Shown here: positions 1 to 9,009 of the stretch, piece after piece
How the letters are laid out: each line of letters opens with the position of its first letter
Position numbering within the stretch: the stretch's first letter is position 1
From: Phycisphaerales bacterium
Lineage (GTDB): Bacteria > Planctomycetota > Phycisphaerae > Phycisphaerales > UBA1924
Assembly (NCBI GenBank): GCA_035627955.1
Contig: DASPKU010000001.1
Location: 474,976-538,975 of the forward strand
DNA length: 64,000 nucleotides
Reading direction: 5' to 3'
Program-made: the position numbers and the translations under genes
The notes under the pieces: generated by a model
Told to the model about the DNA's origin: nothing
Database searches by the model: none
What the model saw: the letters and a program-made list of their open reading frames with translations, nothing else

Positions 1-290
1 GAGTAGCCGTCGGAGAGGCTGCGCGGGATGTTCGCGATTCCTGGCCCCTTGTCGATAGAGAGGACCTCAAGGCCAAGGTCGGTCGAGGATGCCCCGCTGA
101 GCGGGCGGAACAGCAGCTGGCCGCCACCCGCGTGCTTGACCAGGTTGGTCGCCAACTCGGTGACGACGATCGCCACATCGCTCACGGCCTCCTCGGTGAG
201 CCCGTGCCGCTGCGCGATGAGGGTGGCGTTGCGTCGCGCCTCGGCGACCTGGCTCTGGTCCTGCACAGGCTGTCCGTAGCTTCGCGGCAC
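1..290 (-). CDS. RsbT-like HATPase, probable N-terminus of a SpoIIE/RsbX-type phosphatase (partial)
   Basis: The gene starts on the minus strand with GTG at 290, 8 bases after the rsbT stop, with AAGG at 300-297 as a plausible ribosome site, and runs off the left edge. The visible ~96 residues form a GHKL-type ATPase: an N-box (ELATNLVKHAGGG) and a G1 box (DKGPGI) with the same spacing as in the rsbT product just upstream. In stressosome loci the gene after rsbT is often such an ATPase fused to a PP2C/SpoIIE phosphatase (RsbX-like), which resets RsbS and RsbR by dephosphorylation. The phosphatase half lies outside the window, so that part is inference. Its position as fourth gene of the rsbRST operon supports a role in stressosome resetting. 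Confidence 0.75.
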   Translation of the reverse strand, partial: MPRSYGQPVQDQSQVAEARRNATLIAQRHGLTEEAVSDVAIVVTELATNLVKHAGGGQLLFRPLSGASSTDLGLEVLSIDKGPGIANIPRSLSDGY

Positions 291-298
291 GCAGTACC

Positions 299-703
299 TT
301 ACTTCCACTTGAACGCGGTAATGGTGGTTCCTTCGCCGACTTTGGACACAATGTCGAGCTCATTCATCAGGCGCTTGGACCCGCTCAGGCCAAGCCCCAG
401 GCCATTTCCTGTGGTGTAGCCGTCTTTGAGGGCGAGGCTGATGTCGGGGATCCCCGGGCCCTTGTCCGCAAAGATCAGGCGGAGCCCCTTGCGCCCGGCG
501 TTGGTTACAAGGTTGATGGTGACGGTGCCGCCGCCCGCATAGATCACCGCGTTGCGGGCCAGCTCGCTCGCGGCGGTCACGACCTTGGTCTGGTCCACGA
601 TGGAGAAGCCGACCTCGATCGCCCACTTGCGGACGGCCTGGCGGATGAGAACGACCTCGTCGGGTGTGCGGACCGAAAGGACCTCACCCTTGCCGACGTC
701 CAT
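299..703 (-). CDS. rsbT: RsbT-type serine kinase of the stressosome
   Basis: A 134-residue single-domain GHKL ATPase/kinase. Visible motifs are the N-box (ELARNAVIYAGG), G1 (DKGPGI) and G2 (GLGLGLSGSKRLM). RsbT phosphorylates RsbS and RsbR in the 1.8-MDa stressosome, then leaves to activate a downstream phosphatase or cyclase. The ATG at 703 is preferred to the GTG at 709, because the AAAGGAG motif at 716-710 leaves proper spacing only for the ATG. The start lies inside the end of rsbS (overlap about 20 bases), which indicates translational coupling. It is the third gene of a four-gene stressosome operon. Confidence 0.9.
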   Translation of the reverse strand: MDVGKGEVLSVRTPDEVVLIRQAVRKWAIEVGFSIVDQTKVVTAASELARNAVIYAGGGTVTINLVTNAGRKGLRLIFADKGPGIPDISLALKDGYTTGNGLGLGLSGSKRLMNELDIVSKVGEGTTITAFKWK

Positions 704-1070
704 GGACACTCCTTTGGACGGTCGAGCCGCGGATCATGTCCATGCCGCGCTCAACGTCCAGGGCGGTGCGGACGCCGGGGAGGGACATCCCCAGCTCCAC
801 CAGCGTGATCGCGACCGCGGGGCGCATGCCAACGACGACTGTGTCGGCGTCGAGCACGCGGGCCATGCCGGCGATGTTCGCGAGCATGCGGCCTATGAAC
901 GAGTCCACGATCTCCAGCGCGGAGATGTCGATCAGCACGGCCTTAGCCTTGGTTTTACTGATCTTCTCGGTGAGATCGTCCTGTAATGCGAGGGCCATCT
1001 GGTCGTGCATGTCCACCTGCACGGTGACGAGCAGGCAGTCGCCCATCTTGAGGATCGGGATGCGGTCCAT
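684..1070 (-). CDS. rsbS: RsbS-type STAS antagonist (stressosome core)
   Basis: A 128-residue single STAS domain. The segment IDISALEIVDSFIGRML carries the conserved serine (DSF) that RsbT phosphorylates in RsbS proteins. RsbS and RsbR co-assemble into the pseudo-icosahedral stressosome core and sequester RsbT until stress. The ATG at 1070 comes 3 bases after the rsbR stop, and the 3' end overlaps the rsbT start. The C-terminal basic tail (SVHGRRQG) extends slightly beyond the usual STAS boundary. The order R-S-T matches the canonical module of Bacillus and many Gram-negative stressosomes. Confidence 0.9.
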   Translation of the reverse strand: MDRIPILKMGDCLLVTVQVDMHDQMALALQDDLTEKISKTKAKAVLIDISALEIVDSFIGRMLANIAGMARVLDADTVVVGMRPAVAITLVELGMSLPGVRTALDVERGMDMIRGSTVQRSVHGRRQG

Positions 1071-1073
1071 GGC

Positions 1074-1952
1074 TCAGGCCCCCGCGCCGGCAGCGCCGGA
1101 GGTGTAGCCGATCTTCTGACCGGTGCGCTCAAGGGCGACGCGGAAGGCGTCAGCGAGCGTGGCCTTGGTGGTGACGTTGCCCAGGTCCACGCCCAGGTGC
1201 ACGATGGTCTGCGCGATCTGCGGGCGGATCCCTGAGATGATGCAGTCCGCGCCCATGAGCCGCGCCGCTGCCACCGCTTTGAGCAGGTGCTGGGCCACTA
1301 GCGTGTCCACGGTGGGCACACCCGTGATGTCGAGGATGGCGATCGAGGCGCCCGTCTCGACAATCCGCTGCAGCAGGTTCTCCATAACGACCTGTGTGCG
1401 GGCGCTGTCGAGTGTGCCGATCAGCGGCAGGGCGAGCACGCCGTCCCACAGCGTGACCACGGGGGTAGAAAGCTCCATGAGCTCCTGCTGCTGACGGACG
1501 ATGACCTCCTCGCGGCCTTTCTGGTAGTACTCGGTGGTGAGCAGGCCCAGGCGATCGAGCAGCGTCGTTGCCTGCCACGTCTCGCGGGCGAGAGCGTCCA
1601 CGTCCTTGCCAAACTCGTGGCGGATCCGCGCGAAGAGCGGCTCCTTGAGCGAGAACACGAACATGGCGGTCTCGCCCGGGCTGAACCCCATCTTGGCCCT
1701 TCCACGCGAGAGCGTCGCGAGCTCCTCCCGGACCTCGGCCCAGGCGGGCGAATCGATGTCGGCGAGTTCGCCCGACTGCGCTGCCCGACGCATCAGCCCG
1801 ATGAAGCGGCCGCTCTGCTCGCGGAGTTCGGTGTCCTTGATGAGGTCCCCGCGGTGGCGCGTGGCCGCGAGCTGGAGACGGACCCACTCCTGGAGCAGGT
1901 CGGCCTCATGCCTCTGAAGGACCTCAGGGAGCTTGCTCGATTGAGTGGGCAC
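1074..1952 (-). CDS. rsbR: RsbR-type stressosome sensor (N-terminal globin-like, C-terminal STAS)
   Basis: 292 residues from GTG at 1952, chosen because AGGAG lies 8 bases upstream; the open frame continues further but with non-coding composition. The N-terminal ~140 residues are helical (HEADLLQEWVRLQL and following), as in the non-haem globin domain of RsbRA-type sensors. The C-terminal STAS domain has DITGVPTVDTLVAQHLL, with the threonines phosphorylated by RsbT in RsbR proteins. It forms turrets on the stressosome and senses an unidentified signal. First gene of rsbR-rsbS-rsbT-(phosphatase). Its length agrees with RsbRA (about 275 residues). No separate sensor domain (PAS, haem globin with proximal His) can be recognised with confidence. 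Confidence 0.88.
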   Translation of the reverse strand: MPTQSSKLPEVLQRHEADLLQEWVRLQLAATRHRGDLIKDTELREQSGRFIGLMRRAAQSGELADIDSPAWAEVREELATLSRGRAKMGFSPGETAMFVFSLKEPLFARIRHEFGKDVDALARETWQATTLLDRLGLLTTEYYQKGREEVIVRQQQELMELSTPVVTLWDGVLALPLIGTLDSARTQVVMENLLQRIVETGASIAILDITGVPTVDTLVAQHLLKAVAAARLMGADCIISGIRPQIAQTIVHLGVDLGNVTTKATLADAFRVALERTGQKIGYTSGAAGAGA

Positions 1953-2258
1953 TTTGGGGACTCCTGCGTAGTTTCGATGCTCCCCCGTTGTGGAGGGCGG
2001 CATTCTACCCATGCGGCCCGGCGTTGATGCACAATGCCTACAGCGACGCGGTGCTCGGACCTCCGTGAGGCGACCGCGATGTGCGGGCCGCGAAAGTTCC
2101 ATGGACCCCTGAGGAGAGCGGTATGCGTTATTGAGCTGAACGGGCCGGGATACCGCGCCCGTTGATCGAGCGTCGCTCGCGTGTTGCATCCGAGAATCCT
2201 GAGCTGAATCTGGTCGGTTCGCCTCACCTCTGGCCTCGGCGGGGCCGATGCACTCTCA
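1953..2258. promoter_or_regulatory. Divergent intergenic region between stressosome and redB-like operons
   Basis: About 306 bases separate the minus-strand rsbR start from the plus-strand thioredoxin-like gene, so promoters for both operons should lie here. I see no convincing -35/-10 pair, palindrome or RNA structure. Confidence 0.4.
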
Positions 2259-2930
2259 ATGCACCCTGTTGGCGCTCCTATTCTGCGGAGATCGCGCGCG
2301 GCCGCCATACTCACCGCGATCTGGCTCGTTGGGCTCATCGGCGGCACCCTCACCCTTGCCGCCTACGAGCAGACGCCGAGTTCGGCCTTTGTTGCCAGTT
2401 ACGGACCTGATCGGATCTCACAGGTTGCGCAGGCGGCGCTCCACCAAAAACTGAACAAGGACGGCCCGACACTGATCATGTTCGCACACCCGTTCTGCCC
2501 ATGTACTCGTGCGAGCGTTGCAGAGCTCCACAAGCTCTGCTCGCGCAACCCGGGCGCGGCGGCGCATGTCCTGTTCTTCAGGCCCGAGAAGAGCGAGAAG
2601 TTGGAATGGGGTGACTCAGCGCTGCACGAAGCCGCGCGAAAAATACCCGGCGCCACATTGGGCGAGGACCGAGATGGGCGCATCGCTGCATCTTTAGGAG
2701 TCTCGACTTCCGGCACGGTGCTGGTCCTCTCATCGGCGGGCCAGGTTCTCTTCGTTGGAGGCATCACAAGTGGTAGGGGGCACCAGGGTGACAACGCTGG
2801 AGCGGATGCGGTCGAGGCGGCCCTTCGGTCGCAAGCACCGTTCGTAAATCCAATGCCCGCCTACGGCTGCTCCCTCATCACGCCCGACTCTTGCGCCCGT
2901 TGCGACGCGGGCGAGGAGGCGGGAACATGA
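2259..2930 (+). CDS. RedB-like membrane-anchored thioredoxin-fold protein
   Basis: 223 residues. An N-terminal membrane anchor (about residues 13-35, ILTAIWLVGLIGGTLTLAAY) is followed by a thioredoxin-like fold facing the periplasm. The redox motif is HPFCPCTRAS, a CPC arrangement rather than the usual CxxC; this FCPCTRAS pattern is typical of proteins annotated RedB. Further cysteines sit at the C-terminus (YGC, DSCARC). It is the first gene of an operon; its TGA overlaps the ATG of the histidine kinase (ATGA), so it probably acts with that kinase, perhaps as a redox or metal input. That link is inference from coupling. No strong ribosome site precedes the ATG at 2259, so the exact start is uncertain. 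Confidence 0.7.
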   Translation: MHPVGAPILRRSRAAAILTAIWLVGLIGGTLTLAAYEQTPSSAFVASYGPDRISQVAQAALHQKLNKDGPTLIMFAHPFCPCTRASVAELHKLCSRNPGAAAHVLFFRPEKSEKLEWGDSALHEAARKIPGATLGEDRDGRIAASLGVSTSGTVLVLSSAGQVLFVGGITSGRGHQGDNAGADAVEAALRSQAPFVNPMPAYGCSLITPDSCARCDAGEEAGT

Positions 2931-4549
2931 TCGCGCCTGCCGAGCGAATGCAAGCAGCCGACGTCATCGCGTCCCGCACCGACGAGTTGTTCCGGCAGCA
3001 CCTGCATGCACTTCACGTCCGAACTGACCGATTGTTCGCCTGGCTTCTCGCCACTCAGTGCGCGGCAGGGTTCCTGGGCGCTTTCCTGCTGACTCCAAGG
3101 ACATGGTCCGGCGCGGATAGCTCCGTGCATCCGCATGTGTGGGGCGTGCTTCTGATGGGGTCGATCATCACGATCGTGCCCATCCTGCTCACTCGGCTTG
3201 CGCCCGGGGCGGCGCTTACAAGGCATGTGATCGCGGCATCTCAGGTCAGCTGGTCCGCGCTGTTCATCCACATTACCGGCGGACGCATTGAAACCCACTT
3301 CCATGTGTTCGGATCACTCGCGTTCTTGGCGCTTTATCGGGACTTCCGGGTGACGCTGACAGCGACGGCAGTGGTGGCGATCGACCACCTCGTCCGCGGG
3401 CTGTGGTTCCCCCAATCGGTGTTCGGAATCGTGGATGCGAGCCAATGGCGCTGGCTTGAGCATGCAGCATGGGTGCTGTTCGAGGACGCGATCCTGATCC
3501 CCTCATGCCTGCGAGGGCTCAAGGACATGCGGTCAATGTCAGAGCGGCAGGCTCAGCTTGAAGCCAGCAACGCCGCGACCGAGGAGGTCGTGCGAGAACG
3601 GACGCAGGAGCTGAAGAAGGCCTATGAGGATCTGCGTCAGGCTTCGGCCGAGCGCGAGGGGCTCTATGGGCGGCTGGTATCTGCCTCCCGCCGGGCTGGC
3701 ATGGCAGAGGTTGCGACCGGCGTTCTTCACAATGTTGGGAATGTGCTCAACAGCGTCAATGTTGCCGCGCATCTGATGGCGCAGCGGCTGCGAGAGAGCG
3801 AGATCCAGAATCTCGTCCGAGTTTCCGAGATCCTTCAGCAGCATCAGGCGGACCTGGGGCAGTTCCTGGAGAAGGACCAGCGTGGCCGGCATGTCCCAAC
3901 GTTCATCATTGAGGCAGCTCAGTGCCTGGCGCGGGAACGTGACGAACTGGAGGGCGAACTGCGGTCCATCATGCAGGGGGTCGAGCACGTAAAGCACGTC
4001 GTCACGCTTCAGCAGGAGCATGCAAAGAGTCCGAGCATGATCGATGCGGCACGGCCTCGCGAGGTGGTGGACGCTGCGCTCGAGCTGGTGCGTGAATCGA
4101 TGATCCGGCATGGCATCGAGGTCGTCCGCAGCATCGAGACGGATGCGACTTTCGCTCTGGACAAGCATCAGGTGATTCAGATCCTGGTAAACCTGATCAC
4201 AAACGCGAGGCAGGCGATGAATACGAGCGCTGTCAAGCGGATCACCATCCATGTGAGCCTCCAGGGCGGCGACGGGAAAGAGGAGGTCCGCTTCAGCGTG
4301 CTCGACACCGGCGCCGGGATCGCGCCCGAGCACCTCACCCGCGTGTTCCAGCACGGATTCACGACCAAGGCGGACGGGCATGGGTTTGGTTTGCATAGCG
4401 CCGCAACCGCAGCACAGGCTATGGGCGGCTCGCTTTCAGCGAACAGCGAGGGGCCGGGGCGGGGCGCTCAGTTTGTGCTCACCCTCCCGGCAGTTCGCAC
4501 ACATGGAGGTCCAGCGGCGTCTGGGACCAACGTATGCATCGCATCCTGA
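2927..4549 (+). CDS. Membrane sensor histidine kinase
   Basis: 540 residues from ATG 2927, overlapping the upstream stop as ATGA with GAGGAGGCGGG ahead of it. Several hydrophobic segments span residues ~35-195; one contains GGRIETHFHVFG, a His-rich loop suggesting a metal- or haem-binding sensor. A coiled coil follows (~205-250), then a phosphoacceptor helix with VLHNVGNVLNSV, and a HATPase domain with N-box NLITNARQAM, G1 DTGAGI and G2 GHGFGLHSA. It should autophosphorylate on the LHN histidine and pass phosphate to the receiver of the next gene, whose ATG overlaps its stop by 16 bases. The stimulus is unknown. Confidence 0.85.
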   Translation: MIAPAERMQAADVIASRTDELFRQHLHALHVRTDRLFAWLLATQCAAGFLGAFLLTPRTWSGADSSVHPHVWGVLLMGSIITIVPILLTRLAPGAALTRHVIAASQVSWSALFIHITGGRIETHFHVFGSLAFLALYRDFRVTLTATAVVAIDHLVRGLWFPQSVFGIVDASQWRWLEHAAWVLFEDAILIPSCLRGLKDMRSMSERQAQLEASNAATEEVVRERTQELKKAYEDLRQASAEREGLYGRLVSASRRAGMAEVATGVLHNVGNVLNSVNVAAHLMAQRLRESEIQNLVRVSEILQQHQADLGQFLEKDQRGRHVPTFIIEAAQCLARERDELEGELRSIMQGVEHVKHVVTLQQEHAKSPSMIDAARPREVVDAALELVRESMIRHGIEVVRSIETDATFALDKHQVIQILVNLITNARQAMNTSAVKRITIHVSLQGGDGKEEVRFSVLDTGAGIAPEHLTRVFQHGFTTKADGHGFGLHSAATAAQAMGGSLSANSEGPGRGAQFVLTLPAVRTHGGPAASGTNVCIAS

Positions 4550-6408
4550 TCATCGACGACAACCAGGCGATCCACGACGACTTCCGGAAAATCCTGACGC
4601 CGAAGCTCGCGTCGTCGAGCCTCGCTTCCGCGAGGGCGGCACTCTTTGGAGAACCCACCGCTGGCCCGAGCTCCGAGGTCACCTTCGAGGTTCACTCGGC
4701 TCTTCAGGGCGAGCTGGGATTCGAGATGGTTCGCAAGTCCATCGACGAGAAGAGGCCTTACGCGGTGGCATTCGTGGACATGCGGATGCCCCCTGGCTGG
4801 GACGGCCTTCACACGGTCGAGAAGCTTTGGGGTGTTGATCCTTTGCTGCAGGTGGTGATCTGCAGCGCCTACTCAGACCATTCCTGGGAGCAGATCCGCC
4901 AGCGGCTTGGCCTTACGGACCGGCTGCTGATCCTGAAGAAGCCGTTTGATCCGGCTGAAGTCATGCAGCTCGCATCCGCTCTCTCGGCCAAGTGGCAGTT
5001 GAAGCAGCAGGCGTCCGTGAAGTTCGAAGAGCTCGAGCGGCTGGTGGCCCAGCGGACAGAGGCCCTCGCTGTCGAGGCTGCACGCGATCGGCTCACCGGG
5101 CTGCCGAACCGGTCCCAACTCCGTGAGTTCCTCACGCTCGTGATTGATCGTTTCCGCGATGAAGCGCTGCCCTACGCGGTGCTGTTCCTGGACTTTGATC
5201 GTTTCAAGGTAGTCAACGACAGTCTGGGGCATGAGGCGGGGGACCAACTGCTGGTGGAGATCGCAAGACGGCTCTCAGCGACATTGAAGGACCTGCCGCA
5301 TCACCATTCCCTGGCCGCGAGACTCGGAGGTGACGAGTTCGTCGTTGCTGTGCAGGGGCCCCAGGCCGCCGAGCTGGCGGGCTCCGTCGGGGATCTCCTG
5401 CTCGTCAGGCTGGGCGAGCCGTACATGGCACGCGGCTACAACATCACGACCACGGCCAGTATCGGCATTGCGACGAGCGCGTGCAGGTACGAGACGGCGG
5501 ATGAGCTACTCCGCGACGCCGATATTGCGATGTACCACGCCAAAGCGGCCGGCAAGGCGCGGTGCGTGACATTCGATCAGAAGATGCACCAGCAGCTAAA
5601 GGATCGTCTGGCGCTGGAGAGCGATCTGCGGGGGGTCACCGAGCGGGGCGAGCTGGCGTTGTACTACCAGCCCATCGTGGAGGTTGAGTCCGGGCGGCTC
5701 GAAGGCTTCGAGGCACTTGTACGCTGGACGCACCCGGTGCGCGGCTTGGTGAGTCCAGCGGAGTTCATCCCGGTGGCGGAGGAGTGTGGCGAAATCCATC
5801 GGATCGGGTTGTGGGTTCTCAACAATGCCTGCCGGCAGCTGTCGCAGTGGCGGGCCCGCTTCCCGCGGCACGAGAATCTCTGCGTGAGCGTCAACGTGTC
5901 GGCCAAGCAGCTCAGCTCGCGGAACATCGTATCCGATGTGGCTCAGGCGCTCGCGTCTGCACAGCTGCCACCCCATGCGCTCGCGATCGAGATCACAGAG
6001 AGCGCCGTGATCGAGGACCCCGAGTTCGCCATCGCTGTGCTTCGATCGCTGTCAAACATGGGCGTCAATATCCACCTCGATGACTTCGGCACCGGGTACA
6101 CGTCATTTAGTTATCTGCACAAGCTGCCGCTCAACCGGTTGAAGCTGGACCGGGCGTTCATGAGGAGCGTCAGCGAGCGTCGGGATTACGCGGCCGTGGT
6201 TCAGGCGATCGTGTCTCTCGCGCACAACCTCGATATTGAGGTGGTTGCCGAGGGTGTGGAGACGATGGAACAGGTTGCGATGCTGCTGGCGATCGACTGC
6301 ACCTACGCCCAAGGTTACCTGTTCGGGAGACCCGTGCCATCGCAAGAGGCGGCCACATTAATCAGTGCGGAAAGCCATCGGGTAGTCCGACCTGAGTCTC
6401 TTGGATAG
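4534..6408 (+). CDS. Response regulator with GGDEF and EAL domains (c-di-GMP turnover)
   Basis: 624 residues. The N-terminal receiver begins RILIIDDNQAIHDDF, with phosphoacceptor Asp82 in FVDMRMPPGWDG. After a coiled-coil linker (~150-175) comes a GGDEF domain with an intact GGDEF at residues 265-269, and then an EAL domain with EAL at 393-395 and DDFGTGYTSFSYL further on. Both signature motifs look intact, so either diguanylate cyclase or phosphodiesterase activity is possible. Phosphorylation by the upstream kinase would tune c-di-GMP, which commonly controls the switch between surface attachment and motility. Its 3' end overlaps by about 47 bases the end of the convergent pseudogene. Confidence 0.92.
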   Translation: MHRILIIDDNQAIHDDFRKILTPKLASSSLASARAALFGEPTAGPSSEVTFEVHSALQGELGFEMVRKSIDEKRPYAVAFVDMRMPPGWDGLHTVEKLWGVDPLLQVVICSAYSDHSWEQIRQRLGLTDRLLILKKPFDPAEVMQLASALSAKWQLKQQASVKFEELERLVAQRTEALAVEAARDRLTGLPNRSQLREFLTLVIDRFRDEALPYAVLFLDFDRFKVVNDSLGHEAGDQLLVEIARRLSATLKDLPHHHSLAARLGGDEFVVAVQGPQAAELAGSVGDLLLVRLGEPYMARGYNITTTASIGIATSACRYETADELLRDADIAMYHAKAAGKARCVTFDQKMHQQLKDRLALESDLRGVTERGELALYYQPIVEVESGRLEGFEALVRWTHPVRGLVSPAEFIPVAEECGEIHRIGLWVLNNACRQLSQWRARFPRHENLCVSVNVSAKQLSSRNIVSDVAQALASAQLPPHALAIEITESAVIEDPEFAIAVLRSLSNMGVNIHLDDFGTGYTSFSYLHKLPLNRLKLDRAFMRSVSERRDYAAVVQAIVSLAHNLDIEVVAEGVETMEQVAMLLAIDCTYAQGYLFGRPVPSQEAATLISAESHRVVRPESLG

Positions 6409-7645
6409 CACCCGTCGGGCGGCGTCTAACCGATGGGATGTCGTCCACCATGGCGAACAGCATGTAGTACCCCGCCGGGACGAGGTTGGGCTCGTGTGGG
6501 GTGTCGATTTCAGCCGTGGTTCCGTTCTGGGTTACCGGGAGGACCACCCGCCGCTGAGTGCCTGTATCGACCCAGTGGGTGTGGGCGCCGGTGCTAACGA
6601 GCGCGGCGCTGGTGAGGGTGGTTGCGGGCGCGATGTTTATGGTGACCCCGCGCCCACGCTCCAGGCGCGTCGCCGAGATCGAGGTGATCTGAGGCCGGAC
6701 CCTTCGGAAGAGGTAGGGCGGCACGAAGCCCTCGATGTCGGCGCCGGTTGGCCCCACTTGGAACTTGATCCGGGTCCCTCCCGTGGTGATCACCAGCCCG
6801 TCGGGGATCAGCAGCGTGACGGCGTGACACTCACGGAACCAGTTCATGTCGGCCACCCGCCGCCAGCTGACGCCAGCTCCGACCTCGTACAGGTCGCTCC
6901 ACTTCACCACGCCCAGGGTGTGGGGCACGCCGGGGTTCGAGCTGCCGGTGTCGCCAGCCGCCACCAGCGTTCCCGTCGGGCAGCTGCACGACCTCCGCCT
7001 GGAAGCGGCGCAAGGCGGGGCTGGTCCCGGCAGACCATTGCTCGGTGGCCGGGTTGTAGATCTCGGACATGGCGGTGTAACCGTTCGTCCCGGCCCGGAT
7101 TCCCAACGCCACCACGCGCCCGTCGGCAAGGACCACAATGGAGTGGTCGCTGTGATCGGGGAACCCGCGGCTGGGCTGTGTGAAGTTGCCAGTAGCCCTG
7201 AACACGCCCGTGGTCGGGTTATAGAGCTGCGGGGGAGCACCTCGCCCGTTTGCAGCAGCGCCGTGGGGGTGAACTCGCTGGCATTCAGCGTTCCCGGTGA
7301 ATGACCATTCCAATGTCCCACCGGCCGGGGTGGGTCTCGGCCCGAGGGTGAAGTCGCGGGTGACCATTCCGCCCCCCACGGCCACATCCACCTGCTGGTA
7401 CTCACGCCCGCGCAGGGCGGCACCCAGGCGATAGGTTCCCGCCGGCAGGTCCGCGACCATAAACGTACCGTCGCCACCGGTCCGGACCTCACAGAAGGTG
7501 CTGAGGCCATCATCGAAGGCCGTGACGCGGACGCCCGCCAGAGGCATCAGCCCGTTGCGGACAGTCCCCTGGACCGTGCCGCCATGGCCTGACCTGCCAG
7601 GCAGACAAGCAGGAGCACCGCAGCGGAACCCGTGCAGTTCATCAT
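6362..7645 (-). pseudogene. Galactose-oxidase/kelch-like secreted protein, broken by frameshifts
   Basis: The coding signal jumps between reading frames. A signal peptide (MNCTGSAAVLLLVCLAGQAMA) starts at the ATG pair 7645/7642 after AGGAGG. The next segment, in another frame, is a carboxypeptidase-regulatory-like beta-sandwich (GDGTFMVADLPAGTYRLG). Two further frame switches fall around 7300-7200, and a fourth near 6972, where GACGGGAACG seems to carry one extra A. Kelch-type repeats (LADGRVVALG, VQLPDGTLVAAGDTGSS) are followed by a DUF1929-like C-terminal domain (PAGYYMLFAMVDD). Copper ligands of galactose oxidase cannot be confirmed. Either a decayed gene or a cluster of indel errors in the assembly; the flanking genes are intact, which favours real decay. 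Confidence 0.75.
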
Positions 7646-7807
7646 GCACCTCCTGCCCCACTGTACCGACCCTGTCTAGCTCCCAGTGCCTTCCACGCCA
7701 CCTCGATGATCACCTTGGTCGCATTCCGGCACAAAGCAGAGGGATTCCGTGGAGGCGATCAGCCCTCCATACATGAGCATCTTCGCTGATCACCTTGGAA
7801 CAGCGCC

Positions 7808-8572
7808 TCACTCCTTCAGGAGGAGCGATCTCAGCAGCCGAACGGCATGGTCATCCTCCCCGAAGCTGGCAGCGACCGACGCCTGCACGTTGATGACCCA
7901 CGCGGAGGCGAGTTCCTCAGCATCGTTTTCGGTCTCCTCCGGCGTCGGTCCCATCTCGCGGAAGTCCATACCATCCTCCGCCGGGCGCGAGCCCTCCTGA
8001 CACCGAGGTCCGACCGCCATCGCGAGCACCTTCTCTATGCCCGCGAGGTTCTCGGCCAGGCACTCTTCGGACTTGGCGTAGAGGAGCCTGTTCCCGTCGA
8101 AGTACGCCTCGGAGATCCGCCGCACCGCCGCCTGGAGGCAGAGCAGCCGCCGTCTGTGCTCGACGGCGCTCGTGAGCCAGAGCTCGAGCTGGTCCTCGGG
8201 AGTCTGTTCCTCCCGATTCAAAATGAGTGCCAGGTGCGCGGAGAGCAGAGCCGTCATGAGGGCGAGTTCCCGCTCCTCCTCCGCGATCTGCACTGAGACC
8301 TCGTTGCCGAGCTGCCCGAGGAACTTCCCCTCCCGCTGCGCCTCACGGATAAGGTGGGTGCGGAGGAGGCGATCGGCGCCGGGGTTCGTCGCCTTAACCG
8401 ACTCCGCGATCCGGTCCATGAGCGTGGTGCGGGGGATTCCGGTCTGTGCCATGGCCTGCCCGCTCTCGAGGAATGACCGGTACTTGCTCCGGGATTCCAC
8501 CACGTCCATGATCACGAGCTGCCTGGGGCTAAGGTGGCGTTCGACCTTCGAAAGCCTGTTGTCCACGCTCAC
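7808..8572 (-). CDS. Hypothetical helical protein
   Basis: 254 residues, unrecognised. Mostly charged and helical, with an acidic segment near the C-terminus (PTPEETENDAEELA). The GTG at 8572 overlaps the stop of the upstream gene as GTGA, so the two are coupled. A stretch near residues 35-55 (ESGQAMAQTGIPRTTLMDRI) could be a helix-turn-helix. It sits to the left of an orphan tRNA-Lys fragment, so it may be cargo of an integrated element; that is inference. No signal peptide or membrane segment. Confidence 0.6.
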   Translation of the reverse strand: MSVDNRLSKVERHLSPRQLVIMDVVESRSKYRSFLESGQAMAQTGIPRTTLMDRIAESVKATNPGADRLLRTHLIREAQREGKFLGQLGNEVSVQIAEEERELALMTALLSAHLALILNREEQTPEDQLELWLTSAVEHRRRLLCLQAAVRRISEAYFDGNRLLYAKSEECLAENLAGIEKVLAMAVGPRCQEGSRPAEDGMDFREMGPTPEETENDAEELASAWVINVQASVAASFGEDDHAVRLLRSLLLKE

Positions 8573-9009
8573 TGCTGACCTCCCTTCCTGGGTGGCAGGA
8601 GCGGAACCCTTGACCCGCCCCCGACCGGCTCCTGCCGGCCTGTTGCTGATTCCAACGACCTGATCCGTTCCTCCAGTTCACTGACCTCCATCGAGCGGAG
8701 GAGCACGCCCGCGAGGTATCCGATAGTGCTGGCGATCTTGGGATCCAGTGCCCCTTTCCGAACGCGATTGATGGTGTCCGCAAGCAGCGGCGGGACGTCC
8801 CGGGGTCCGGCCAGGCGCAGATCCTGCACCTCAGGAGGCACAACCGTCCGCGGGGTGGCCCGCTGCCGCCCACCCTCGGCCTTCGCCTCGCGCTGGGCGC
8901 TCGCGGCGGCCGGGTCATGGAAGAGGCAGTAGGCCGATCCTGAGCGTGCCTGGCCGCCGCACGGGGACCCATCGCTCTTCACTGCTGCACAGGCTCGCCG
9001 GGCACTCAT
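8569..9009 (-). CDS. Small protein with N-terminal Cys/His zinc-binding motif
   Basis: 146 residues from ATG 9009, with GGAGGT 5 bases upstream. The N-terminus has a compact C-x8-C-x9-C-x2-H pattern (CAAVKSDGSPCGG, then YCLFHDP) likely to bind one zinc. The middle is a helical segment (ADTINRVRKGALDPKIAST) and a short coiled coil (SELEERIRSLE). Such short CxC/CH-headed proteins occur in phage-like and mobile regions, but I cannot name a family. Translationally coupled to the downstream hypothetical gene by a 4-base overlap. Confidence 0.6.
   Translation of the reverse strand: MSARRACAAVKSDGSPCGGQARSGSAYCLFHDPAAASAQREAKAEGGRQRATPRTVVPPEVQDLRLAGPRDVPPLLADTINRVRKGALDPKIASTIGYLAGVLLRSMEVSELEERIRSLESATGRQEPVGGGSRVPLLPPRKGGQQ

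Noticed and set aside
7700..7800. Direct repeat GATCACCTTGG as an att or IS target duplication
   Set aside because: Only 11 bases, no transposase or inverted ends nearby.
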